This document shows, piece by piece, positions 1-7,352 of a stretch of DNA of 11,263 bases; position 1 is the stretch's first letter; every line of letters starts with the position of its first letter. The notes under the pieces are model-generated. The model was not told the origin of the DNA and did no database searches. It saw nothing but the letters and a program-made list of their open reading frames with translations. Origin of the DNA: Nitrospirota bacterium. GTDB taxonomy: Bacteria; Nitrospirota; Thermodesulfovibrionia; UBA6902; BMS3Bbin08. Made by a program: the position numbers and the translations under genes. Where the stretch lies: the NCBI GenBank assembly GCA_030637135.1, contig DAOVVO010000033.1:1-11263 (forward strand), given 5' to 3'.

Positions 1-215
1 GCCAAAGAGGGGAATGCGTATCCTATGTATTGCCAAGCAGAGAATAGACCTGCAAAAAGTTCCCCCATTTTTTGAAATTCAATAACATCCACTTTGCAAT
101 TTCAATTTTATCCTTCTTTTTAATACCTTATTATGCTAAACGCATTATTTCTGGGGGAACTCCTGACACGTTTCGCATGTAATAATCAGGATAAATAATT
201 ATGGCATACGGATAG
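1..215. other. Gene-free left edge with a 10-base inverted repeat
   Basis: No convincing gene is visible between the window edge and the end of the DPM1-like glycosyltransferase. The stretch is AT-rich and holds a perfect inverted repeat: AGTTCCCCCA at 58-67 and its complement TGGGGGAACT at 152-161, separated by 84 bases. Read on the minus strand the second arm runs into five T residues, so it could act as a loose, long-loop terminator for the operon. Widely spaced C-rich arms are also typical of the ends of a small decayed mobile element. Neither reading can be decided here. A forward frame is open from base 1 to a TGA at 73-75, but it is only 24 codons and has no recognisable content. Confidence 0.4.
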
Positions 216-905
216 TCAGTATTTTTTTAGTAAATCTACAAATACTGCTAAGATGACTTTTATCATATAATATATTGAATTGAGAGGTGTAATAGAAGAC
301 CTCCCCCCTGATCGCGGCCTCATATTAACAGGAACTTCTTTGAGAGAGAGTTTTTTCTTATAAGCGAGAATCAGGGCTTCAACCTCAGGATAATCTTCAG
401 GATAGTGGCTGCTGAAAAGCTTAATGGCTTTTTTCCCGTAAGCCCTGAACCCTGATGTTGTGTCGGTAATCTTATTATTGCATGCTGTAGAAATTACCAG
501 AGAGAAAAGGTGTGACCCTACTCTTCTCATAAAGGGCATTTTATAATAATGTACTCCTGAAAACCGTGAACCTATCACAATATCAGCTTCCCTATTAACA
601 GGTTCAAGAATTTTTTTGATTTCCTTCGCCATATGCTGACCATCACCATCAAACTGAATTGCCACATCATAATCTTCTCTGTCAGCAATTATAAATCCTG
701 TCTGTACTGCACTGCCTATGCCGAGATTGTACGGGAGGTCAATAACATTGACTCCCAGTGATTTTGCACGTAATGAAGTGTTATCTTTTGAACCGTCGTT
801 AATGACGATTATTTTGCCCTGGGGGAAGTTTTCTTTCAGATCGTTAATCACTCCTTCGATATTTTTTGCCTCATTGAATGCAGGGGTAATTACAAGAATA
901 TCCAT
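216..905 (-). CDS. DPM1-like family 2 glycosyltransferase
   Basis: A 229-residue GT-A fold glycosyltransferase of family GT2, in the dolichyl-phosphate mannose synthase / polyprenyl-phosphate glycosyltransferase group. Visible motifs are the N-terminal nucleotide-binding strand ending at NDGS (36-39), the metal-binding DGDGQH (86-91), GSRF (112-115), TDTTSGFRAY (147-156) and the acidic PEVE (173-176). The C-terminus has one hydrophobic stretch (about 207-226) and stops there, so the GtrA-like or multi-span membrane domain found in some relatives is absent. Family members usually move a sugar from a nucleotide donor to polyprenyl phosphate at the inner face of the membrane. Donor and acceptor cannot be read from sequence. 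The start is an ATG one base after the preceding gene's stop, with AAGGG about 6 bases upstream inside that gene's end, which supports translational coupling. It is the last gene of the apparent operon. Confidence 0.9.
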   Translation of the reverse strand: MDILVITPAFNEAKNIEGVINDLKENFPQGKIIVINDGSKDNTSLRAKSLGVNVIDLPYNLGIGSAVQTGFIIADREDYDVAIQFDGDGQHMAKEIKKILEPVNREADIVIGSRFSGVHYYKMPFMRRVGSHLFSLVISTACNNKITDTTSGFRAYGKKAIKLFSSHYPEDYPEVEALILAYKKKLSLKEVPVNMRPRSGGRSSITPLNSIYYMIKVILAVFVDLLKKY

Positions 906-906
906 A

Positions 907-1884
907 TTATCCCTTAAAACGTTTTCGTTGAACGGAAGGTTTAAAGGAACTGGATAAGAGCGTTTTAAAGTATGCTACAGTATCTTTGAGTCCGTCATCC
1001 AAAATTACTTTTGGTTTCCATTTAAGAGCTTTTCTTGCAAGATCAATATCAGGTTGACGCTGTTGGGGGTCATCTTCAGGAAGAGGTTTATACACAATGC
1101 GGGAATGTGTTTTTGTTAGTTTTATGATTTTCTCGGCGAGCTCCAGAATGGTAAACTCAGAAGGGTTGCCGAGATTAACCGGACCGGTAAAATCATCGGG
1201 TGTGTCCATGAATCTTAGAAAACCATCAATCATATCGTCAACATAACAGAAACTCCTCGTCTGACTGCCGTCACCGAAAACAGTTATGTCTTCTCCACGG
1301 AGAGCCTGAAGAATGAAGTTGCTGACAACACGGCCGTCATTTATATGCATTTTAGGTCCATATGTATTAAAAATCCTTGCAACTTTTATCCTTAGTTTAT
1401 TCTGTCGATAGTAGTCAAAGAAAAGGGTTTCGGCACAGCGTTTTCCCTCGTCATAACAGGAACGGGTGCCGATCGGGTTTACGTTCCCCCAGTAACTTTC
1501 GGGTTGAGGATGCACGATTGGATCTCCATAAACTTCAGAGGTTGATGCCTGAAAGATTTTTGCTTTTATCCTCTTGGCAAGCCCGAGCATATTGATAGAA
1601 CCGTGAACAGATGTTTTTGTCGTCTGCACCGGGTCAAACTGGTAATGTATCGGCGAAGCAGGGCAGGCAAGATTATAAATCTCATCGACCTCCACATAGA
1701 GTGGGAAACAGATATCATGCCTCAAAACCTCAAAAGAGGGATTTGAAAGAAACTCTATAATATTGGAACGTCTTCCCGTGTAAAAATTATCAATGCACAA
1801 GACCTCATGTCCGTCATTCAGCAGCTTTTCGCATAAGTGACTGCCTAAAAAACCTGCACCGCCTGTAACAAGAATCCTTTTCAT
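907..1884 (-). CDS. UDP-glucuronate decarboxylase (UDP-xylose synthase)
   Basis: An extended short-chain dehydrogenase/reductase of 325 residues, close to the usual length of soluble UXS enzymes. The NAD-binding motif is GGAGFLG (8-14). DNFYTGRRSN (32-41), just after the second strand, is typical of the UXS branch. The active site shows STSEVYG (114-120) with Thr115 and Glu117, and the Tyr-x3-Lys pair Tyr144/Lys148. Arg276 in QQRQPDI matches the arginine that, with the glutamate, marks decarboxylating members (UXS, ArnA dehydrogenase domain) against simple epimerases. The expected reaction is NAD-dependent oxidation and decarboxylation of UDP-glucuronate to UDP-xylose in the cytoplasm. The tail after about residue 312 is short and basic. 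A strong AAAGGGG sequence precedes the ATG. It lies between two glycosyltransferase genes, so one of them may use xylose. A dTDP- or UDP-glucose 4-epimerase is less likely given Glu117 and Arg276. Confidence 0.88.
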   Translation of the reverse strand: MKRILVTGGAGFLGSHLCEKLLNDGHEVLCIDNFYTGRRSNIIEFLSNPSFEVLRHDICFPLYVEVDEIYNLACPASPIHYQFDPVQTTKTSVHGSINMLGLAKRIKAKIFQASTSEVYGDPIVHPQPESYWGNVNPIGTRSCYDEGKRCAETLFFDYYRQNKLRIKVARIFNTYGPKMHINDGRVVSNFILQALRGEDITVFGDGSQTRSFCYVDDMIDGFLRFMDTPDDFTGPVNLGNPSEFTILELAEKIIKLTKTHSRIVYKPLPEDDPQQRQPDIDLARKALKWKPKVILDDGLKDTVAYFKTLLSSSFKPSVQRKRFKG

Positions 1885-1902
1885 CTGAGTTTTCCCCTTT
1901 GC

Positions 1903-2886
1903 TTAAATTTTTATATTCCATATATGAATGCTCAAGGGTCGTAACTTCAAGATACCTCTTACAGCTCCAAGAGCCCTTGCATATGACCTGAGAAACATAA
2001 TAATTGATAAATAAATAAATTTATAGCTTTTTTTAATTCTTATCAACGTTATTGCAGTTTTTACCTGCAAAATGGCATTTGAGAGAGTGAATGCTGAAAA
2101 TAAAAAGGCTCCATTTTTATTCCATAAGAACAGTATCGAACATAAGGAGAAGAGAGCAAGAGGAACTTCAATTATGTCTTTCATGACCATGTAATCATCA
2201 CCTCTGGACATTTCAGGGAAATCCCTGTACATCTTTATCCGCCAGTAACCGTGGCGGTATTGTTCTTTAAGATAGGTCCAGATTTGTTCAGGGTGATGGT
2301 GTGCAACAAGGGCGTCATCCTTGAATCGAATTTTATATCCTGCCTTCAGGATTTTATAGGAGAGGTCATTGTCCTCGCCGCTTGCGCTCCTGTAACCGTC
2401 ATTGAAACCTCCTACTTTTAAGAAAACATTACGTTTTAAAGCTACATTGTAAGAGCCAAAGGCACGTATGTATTTTTTTCTTTTTAATGCTAAATGCCTC
2501 AGTTTAATCTCTTCATGGATACAGCTGGCAAGCAGGCTCTCAGGATTGGCAATATTATATGAACCTGCCACGGCTCCTACGTCATCTTCAAATCCGTCTA
2601 TGAGCCTGCGTATCCAGTCTTTTTGAGGTACACAGTCAGAGTCAGTAAACACAACTATATCCCCGCCTGATTCATTAACGCCGTGATTCCGCGCTGCTGA
2701 AGGTCCGCTGTTTTTCTGATGGATGTACGTAACAGGAAATCCTCTCACAATGTCTGCGGTATTGTCCGTTGAACCGTCATCTACTATTACAATCTCTACG
2801 GGATAATCCTGATTTAAGAGAGCCTGTATAAGCTTTGGCATAAGACCTGCCCTGTTATAAACCGGAACAATTGCTGAAATTTTCAT
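1903..2886 (-). CDS. Membrane-associated family 2 glycosyltransferase
   Basis: A 327-residue GT2 protein. The GT-A domain fills about residues 1-215: N-terminal strand IVPVYN, DDGSTD (36-41), KNSGPSAARN (58-67), the metal-binding DSD (82-84), GGFND (159-163) and GEDNDLSYK (170-178), whose ED pair is the likely catalytic base region, followed by a histidine cluster (196-198). The C-terminal third has hydrophobic segments at about 240-258, 262-285 and a weaker one near 290-303, so the protein is probably anchored at the inner membrane with a cytoplasmic catalytic domain. This layout is common among glycosyltransferases that extend lipid-linked O-antigen or exopolysaccharide chains. The sugar specificity is unknown; UDP-xylose and dTDP-rhamnose are both made by neighbouring genes. 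The ATG lies 6 bases after the previous stop, with only a weak TAGAAAA upstream, so translation may depend on coupling. Confidence 0.88.
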   Translation of the reverse strand: MKISAIVPVYNRAGLMPKLIQALLNQDYPVEIVIVDDGSTDNTADIVRGFPVTYIHQKNSGPSAARNHGVNESGGDIVVFTDSDCVPQKDWIRRLIDGFEDDVGAVAGSYNIANPESLLASCIHEEIKLRHLALKRKKYIRAFGSYNVALKRNVFLKVGGFNDGYRSASGEDNDLSYKILKAGYKIRFKDDALVAHHHPEQIWTYLKEQYRHGYWRIKMYRDFPEMSRGDDYMVMKDIIEVPLALFSLCSILFLWNKNGAFLFSAFTLSNAILQVKTAITLIRIKKSYKFIYLSIIMFLRSYARALGAVRGILKLRPLSIHIWNIKI

Positions 2887-2892
2887 TTTTTT

Positions 2893-4305
2893 CTATTGTT
2901 TTGCTAAAAAATTCTTTATGAGTTTTAACGGGGCAATAACCAATCCTTTTAAACTATAGTTATACCCTGAAGAAGCAAAAAATAATCTTAATGCCTTAAG
3001 GGGATGCCGGCTGTAAAAAGTAAAGTATGCCTTTGACTGCCAGTGTTTTAGCTGTGCGAGAGGCAGACTTGCAGATTCCATGCAGCTGAAATTCATCTGA
3101 CTGTATTCTTCCCACCTGTTGTGGAGAACGGCCAGTTCTCCCTTGCCCTCTTCTGCAAGGGCTCTGAGTTTGGTTCCCGGATTTGGTACCAGGAGGCCGA
3201 ATGAAAGGGCATCAGGATTTAACTCCAGAGCAAACTTGATGGTCTCTTTTATCGTTTCAGGTGTCTCTGTGTAATGACCTATAAGGAAAAAACACCGTAC
3301 GGAGATACCGGACTTCTTAATAAGTTTTACTGCTCTTCTCATATCGTCTTTTGTTTCGCCCTTTTTCACCACTTCCCGCAGTATCCTGTCGCTCCCGGTT
3401 TCAACGCCAAGAGCAATACAAGTGCATCCAGCGTCTCTCATCTTGTTTAAAAGTTCTGAGTCAACTTTATCAGCCCTTGTCTCGCAGTCCCAGCTTATGG
3501 TCTTGTTGAGTCCTCTTTTTATGATTTCATTGCAGAGTACAGAGGTTTTTTTCTCAAGGAGGCTGAGTGTGGCGTCTGCAAACTGAAATCTTTGTGCACC
3601 AAACTCTCTTACATCACGTTCCATCTCCTCAACCACTTTAATAGGGTCTCTTACTCTTACCCTGCCGAGATAGTTAGGAGTACAGAAGTAACATGGATAG
3701 GGACAACCCCTTGAAGCACTGATCATGAACGGCCCTGTATAGTGTTGAATCTCAAAGAGTTCCCACGCAGGAGGAGGCACATTGTTTATATCAACTGCAG
3801 AATTCCTTTCTTTATTTATACACACTCTCCCGTCATTTCTGAAGGCAATACCTGCTATACTGTTCAGGCCATTTTTATTCTTTACGGCATCAATCAGCTC
3901 AAATAGTGTTTCTTCCCCCTCCCCTATGACCACGATATCAAAGGCTGAAAACTCTCTCAGTGTTTCCTCCGGGAAAACAGTAGCATGTGGTCCGCCTAAG
4001 ATGACAGGAGACAATATTTTTTCATCTTTTAGAATTTGTGCTATGTGCCCAGCGGCAGGTATCTCATTCGTAAAGGCTGTAATCCCAATGAATAAGGGTT
4101 TTTCACGTCTGGCTGTGGTTAAAACATCTGCCATATCCCTGTGAGAAAGCCTTAAATCTAAGACAGATACTTTTATCCCTTTTTGTTGAAGACATGCTGC
4201 AATTATTCCGATTCCAAGAGAAGGGGTAAGGTATTCCTTTGAGTAAAATGTATCCTTTTTATGAATAACTTTTTTAGAGGGATGTATGAATAGAATGTTC
4301 TCCAC
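2893..4305 (-). CDS. B12-binding-domain radical SAM protein (third of three)
   Basis: A 470-residue protein with a cobalamin-binding-like Rossmann domain at about 1-150 (SLGIGIIAACLQ near 29-40, ILGGPHAT 102-109, IGEGEET 127-133) and a radical SAM barrel. The iron-sulfur motif is CPYPCYFC with Cys201, Cys205 and Cys208. Further radical SAM landmarks are SWDCETRAD (271-279) and GVETGSD (300-306). There is no DxHxxG motif, so cobalamin would bind base-off without a protein histidine, as in class B methylases and BchE-type enzymes. The usual GxPGET motif is replaced by GHYTETPET (343-351). The C-terminus carries an FYSRHP motif (430-435) before an amphipathic, basic-hydrophobic tail that may contact membrane. 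The start is GTG, 8 bases after the previous stop with no clear Shine-Dalgarno. The substrate is unknown; methylation or rearrangement of a lipid or sugar is the general expectation. Confidence 0.88.
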   Translation of the reverse strand: MENILFIHPSKKVIHKKDTFYSKEYLTPSLGIGIIAACLQQKGIKVSVLDLRLSHRDMADVLTTARREKPLFIGITAFTNEIPAAGHIAQILKDEKILSPVILGGPHATVFPEETLREFSAFDIVVIGEGEETLFELIDAVKNKNGLNSIAGIAFRNDGRVCINKERNSAVDINNVPPPAWELFEIQHYTGPFMISASRGCPYPCYFCTPNYLGRVRVRDPIKVVEEMERDVREFGAQRFQFADATLSLLEKKTSVLCNEIIKRGLNKTISWDCETRADKVDSELLNKMRDAGCTCIALGVETGSDRILREVVKKGETKDDMRRAVKLIKKSGISVRCFFLIGHYTETPETIKETIKFALELNPDALSFGLLVPNPGTKLRALAEEGKGELAVLHNRWEEYSQMNFSCMESASLPLAQLKHWQSKAYFTFYSRHPLKALRLFFASSGYNYSLKGLVIAPLKLIKNFLAKQ

Positions 4306-4313
4306 GTAATTTG

Positions 4314-5726
4314 TCAGGTCTTTATAACGTATCTTTTCATGAAGCCAACAAAATTTTTAAAATTATTTATCACATCAAAGATCTTTCTCTGGGAGAAAAA
4401 TCTTTTTAAAATATATGAAGGTCTCAGGTAAAAGCTCCTGTAGCCGTTATTCCGAGCCGTTTCTATTTCTGCACTGGAAAGCACGGGGTAATTATAAACA
4501 GGAGGTTTTATGGGGTCATATTGACTCCAGTCTTTTGTGATGAGGTAGCCTCTCTTATCAAGGTGTTCATAGAATTTCGTTCCCGGATGAGGTGTTGCAA
4601 TACCAAGTGTAATAAATTCAGGTCCAATCTTCCTGGCAAAGTTTATTGTGTTCTTCATACTCGTTTTTGTCTCACCGGGAAGACCAAGCATAAAGTATAC
4701 GAGAGCATTTAAGCCTGCCTTGCGTGCAGTTGAGACAGCATGTTCAACCATCTCCGGTGTAATATTTTTCCGTATATTTTCCAGGATATTTAAATCCGCA
4801 CTTTCAGCACCTATGTTAACTGTATGGCATCCTGCATCTTTCATCTTCTCAGCGATCCTGAGAGGAAATCTGTCAGCCCTTACATTACATGCCCATGTCA
4901 GGTCAATTCTCTCTTTTATCATCTCATCTAAAAGGGTTTCCGTCCTGTCAATGTAATTCGTTAGACCGCAATCAAAGAATCTTATTTCATGTATGCCGAG
5001 CGATACAATCCATTTCAATTCTTCTATTACATTAGTAATGCTCCTCTGCCTCACCTTGCTGTAAAACGGAGAGGAGCAATAAATACAGGCATTAATACAA
5101 CCTCTTTCGGTATAGGTTATGGTCATTGGACTGCGTTTCATCATGGGATCCCTGTAATGCTTAAGAGGAACTTTATCATGCGACGGAAACCCGAATACAT
5201 CAAGTTCGTGCCAGAGGGGATGAGGCTGGTTTCTTATTATCTCCTCGCCCTGTCGATATGCGACTCCTTTGATATGTTCAGGGTTCAGGCCTGCATTTAC
5301 TAATTCAAGAAGCACTATCTCTGATTCGCTGAGTATTGAAAAATCAAGGTTTTTATTTTCCCTGAGCGTCTCGACCGGGAGCGCCATAATATGTGTTCCC
5401 ACGGCTGCTGTCTTTATGTCCTGTGATACCTCTTTTGTAATATCGGTAATCTTAAGGTCATGATAGATAGTTGGTGTTGAGGTGGTGAATACTACAAGAT
5501 CGGGATACACCTTTTGAATCTGGTCCCTCACCTCTTGAAAACTGAGCCGTAATGTATTTGCATCGAGAATCGAGGTCTGATACCCGTTTTTTTGGAGCAG
5601 TCCCGAGATAATCATGAGGTCAAGGGGAGGCCATGCCATATCTGTTTTCAAGGTTCCCATGCTTCCGAGCGTACGCAGGTTGCCATTGTCTGATGTAGGT
5701 GGTGGTTCTATCAAGTATATCTTCAT
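4314..5726 (-). CDS. B12-binding-domain radical SAM protein (second of three)
   Basis: A 470-residue radical SAM protein beginning MKIYLIEPPP. An in-frame TTG five codons earlier (5741) would overlap the preceding gene, but the ATG at 5726 has GAGGG four bases before it, so that start is chosen. The N-terminal domain resembles a cobalamin-binding fold (WPPLDLMIISGLLQKNGY, 32-49; TSTPTIYHD, 82-90), but where relatives have a glycine-rich GGPH it reads VGTHIM (109-114). The cluster motif is CINACIYC (Cys210, Cys214, Cys217). Later landmarks are WACNVRAD (278-285), GAESADLNIL (306-315) and LGLPGETK (347-354), and a C-terminal FYLRP motif before an amphipathic tail. It is visibly more similar to the upstream gene than to the downstream one, suggesting duplication. 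The product is probably a cytoplasmic or membrane-surface enzyme with a [4Fe-4S] cluster and SAM. The reaction is unknown; HpnJ- and BchE-like proteins are the nearest group I can name. Confidence 0.88.
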   Translation of the reverse strand: MKIYLIEPPPTSDNGNLRTLGSMGTLKTDMAWPPLDLMIISGLLQKNGYQTSILDANTLRLSFQEVRDQIQKVYPDLVVFTTSTPTIYHDLKITDITKEVSQDIKTAAVGTHIMALPVETLRENKNLDFSILSESEIVLLELVNAGLNPEHIKGVAYRQGEEIIRNQPHPLWHELDVFGFPSHDKVPLKHYRDPMMKRSPMTITYTERGCINACIYCSSPFYSKVRQRSITNVIEELKWIVSLGIHEIRFFDCGLTNYIDRTETLLDEMIKERIDLTWACNVRADRFPLRIAEKMKDAGCHTVNIGAESADLNILENIRKNITPEMVEHAVSTARKAGLNALVYFMLGLPGETKTSMKNTINFARKIGPEFITLGIATPHPGTKFYEHLDKRGYLITKDWSQYDPIKPPVYNYPVLSSAEIETARNNGYRSFYLRPSYILKRFFSQRKIFDVINNFKNFVGFMKRYVIKT

Positions 5727-5730
5727 GGTT

Positions 5731-5735
5731 CCCTC
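5731..5735 (-). promoter_or_regulatory. Shine-Dalgarno that decides the start of the second radical SAM gene
   Basis: On the minus strand GAGGG lies four bases before the ATG at 5726 and three bases after the TGA of the preceding gene (5738-5740). This favours the ATG over the in-frame TTG at 5741. Confidence 0.75.
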
Positions 5736-5737
5736 AT

Positions 5738-7156
5738 TCAAGCACTCTTTTTAAAGTACCCTATAAAACTCTTCAGGCCGAATAACTTCCTTTTCATATC
5801 GCCTATGTTGCGAATGTTGAACATCATTCTGAACATCTGTTTCGGCCTCAAATAAAATTCTTTCAATCCCTGATCAATAAGATTGTCTATCTCCTGTTTT
5901 GATAACTGAGGATAGTTTAACAGAGTACACTGTTCAAGGTCAGTATCCACCCATTCTGACCAGTTCTTTGGAACAAGATACCCATTTTCTTTTGCCCACC
6001 TGTACATATCAGTCCCTGGATATGTGCATATACCTGATATCTGAATGGTATCCATAGGCAGTGATTTTGCGAACTCTATTGTTGCCTGTGCAGATTCCTT
6101 TGTCTCGCCCGGCGCGCCGATCATGAAACACCCGTGAATGATGAATTTCAAACGCTTTGCCTCTTCTGCAAACCGCCTTGACTGTTCAAGAGTGACCCCT
6201 TTTTTCACTGAATCAAGTGCTTCCTGGGTACCGAATTCAAAGCCGACCATTAGCATACGGCATCCAGCCTTTTTCATGAGGGGTAAAAGTGATAAGTCCA
6301 AATCTACCCGTGCATTACAGCTCCAGGGGATATTCAGTCCACGTTTTAGAATTTCTTCGCATACCCCTTTAACATGTACAGGAGAGGCAGTAAATGTATC
6401 AGTTTCAAACATTATCTCCTTTATATATGGAAACAACCCGACATCATATTCCATTTCATCAACAACCTGTGTAGGCTCCCTGAATCTCAGCCTTCTGCCG
6501 AACATAGTGGGCGTGTCGCGGCAGAATGTGCATCTGGCAAAACAGCCTCGCCCCGAAATAAGGGTAAGGAAAGGGAAGCGTTTTCCTGCATCGTGGTACC
6601 ATTCTGGTTTAATGTGATGCCATGCGGGAAAGGGCAATTCCTTTACATCAAGAAACTGCCGCTCGGGTGTTCTTATTATGTTATCACCGTCCTGATATGC
6701 AATTCCCTCAATATCTTTTACAGGGTTACCTGAGGCGATGTCTCTGAGTGTATAGTCGTATTCTCCAATGGCAATGATGTCTATTGAACCATTAGAAAGT
6801 TTAAAGGTGTCGTCATACTCAGCGCTTACATGGGGGCCGATTAAGACAGTGGTTGGATTAACTGATTCTTTTGCCAGAGATGCATATGAGATGTCGTTGT
6901 AAATTGAAGGGGTAGTGGTATGGATGACGACCATTGAAGGAGAGAAATCGTGAATAATTTTCTGAATGTCCTCTCTCTCAAGATTTAAGGCAGCCCCGTC
7001 TACGAATTTAACATTATTGCCAGCCTTCTCAAGTACTGACGTCGCAATGAGCATCCAGTCAGGGTGACGTTGGACCCTGCCTCTTGATTTAGCTGCCCAC
7101 CTGGCAGACCGGCAAAAATCTTTCCCATAGGGAGGATTGAGCATGAGAACGTTCAT
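5738..7156 (-). CDS. B12-binding-domain radical SAM protein (first of three, HpnJ-like)
   Basis: A 472-residue protein starting MNVLMLNPPYG. The reading frame stays open 78 codons further upstream (to 7390), but that extension is AT-rich, lysine/isoleucine/phenylalanine/tyrosine-rich and partly repeat-derived, whereas MNVLMLNPP is the normal first strand of the cobalamin-binding domain, so 7156 is chosen. Only a weak TAGAG precedes it. Domain order: cobalamin-like domain (about 1-150) with CRSARWAAKSRGR (15-27), HTTTPSIYND (79-88) and IGPHVS (106-111), then the radical SAM barrel with CFARCTFC (Cys205, Cys209, Cys212), WSCNARVD (278-285), GFEFGTQEAL (305-314) and IGAPGETK (346-353), then a C-terminal FYLRP (434-438) and amphipathic tail. 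The RS-RW-AK-RG pattern and the TTPSIYND motif resemble HpnJ-like proteins annotated in hopanoid pathways, from memory only. In this sugar cluster a lipid or lipid-linked glycan is the natural suspect for substrate. Confidence 0.88.
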   Translation of the reverse strand: MNVLMLNPPYGKDFCRSARWAAKSRGRVQRHPDWMLIATSVLEKAGNNVKFVDGAALNLEREDIQKIIHDFSPSMVVIHTTTPSIYNDISYASLAKESVNPTTVLIGPHVSAEYDDTFKLSNGSIDIIAIGEYDYTLRDIASGNPVKDIEGIAYQDGDNIIRTPERQFLDVKELPFPAWHHIKPEWYHDAGKRFPFLTLISGRGCFARCTFCRDTPTMFGRRLRFREPTQVVDEMEYDVGLFPYIKEIMFETDTFTASPVHVKGVCEEILKRGLNIPWSCNARVDLDLSLLPLMKKAGCRMLMVGFEFGTQEALDSVKKGVTLEQSRRFAEEAKRLKFIIHGCFMIGAPGETKESAQATIEFAKSLPMDTIQISGICTYPGTDMYRWAKENGYLVPKNWSEWVDTDLEQCTLLNYPQLSKQEIDNLIDQGLKEFYLRPKQMFRMMFNIRNIGDMKRKLFGLKSFIGYFKKSA

Positions 7157-7352
7157 AAGCTCTATTGTAATATAAAAACTTATATTCTTAAAAGTCTTTG
7201 AATTATTGTATAAAAAACGGGTTAAAATTTTAAATAAAATCGGGAGGATGTAATTTATATTGTATTGTTTTGGAAAGATATAGTACTCAGAAACCATGTC
7301 GGAGATCTTGCAAATTTTCTGAAGAAATCGTATTCGTATATGGGGTGTGTAA

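Noticed and set aside
1..75. A forward open frame from the window edge to a TGA at 73-75
   Set aside because: Only 24 codons, no recognisable sequence and the opposite orientation to every gene here. It cannot be told from chance.
3782..4144. Plus-strand frames of 60 to 160 codons opposite the large genes, such as this one and those near 6138-6617 and 10029-10436
   Set aside because: They are antisense shadows of well-supported minus-strand genes, with no family motifs of their own.
5727..5741. A TTG start five codons upstream for the second radical SAM gene
   Set aside because: A good Shine-Dalgarno (GAGGG) lies between it and the ATG at 5726, and the protein family begins at the ATG.
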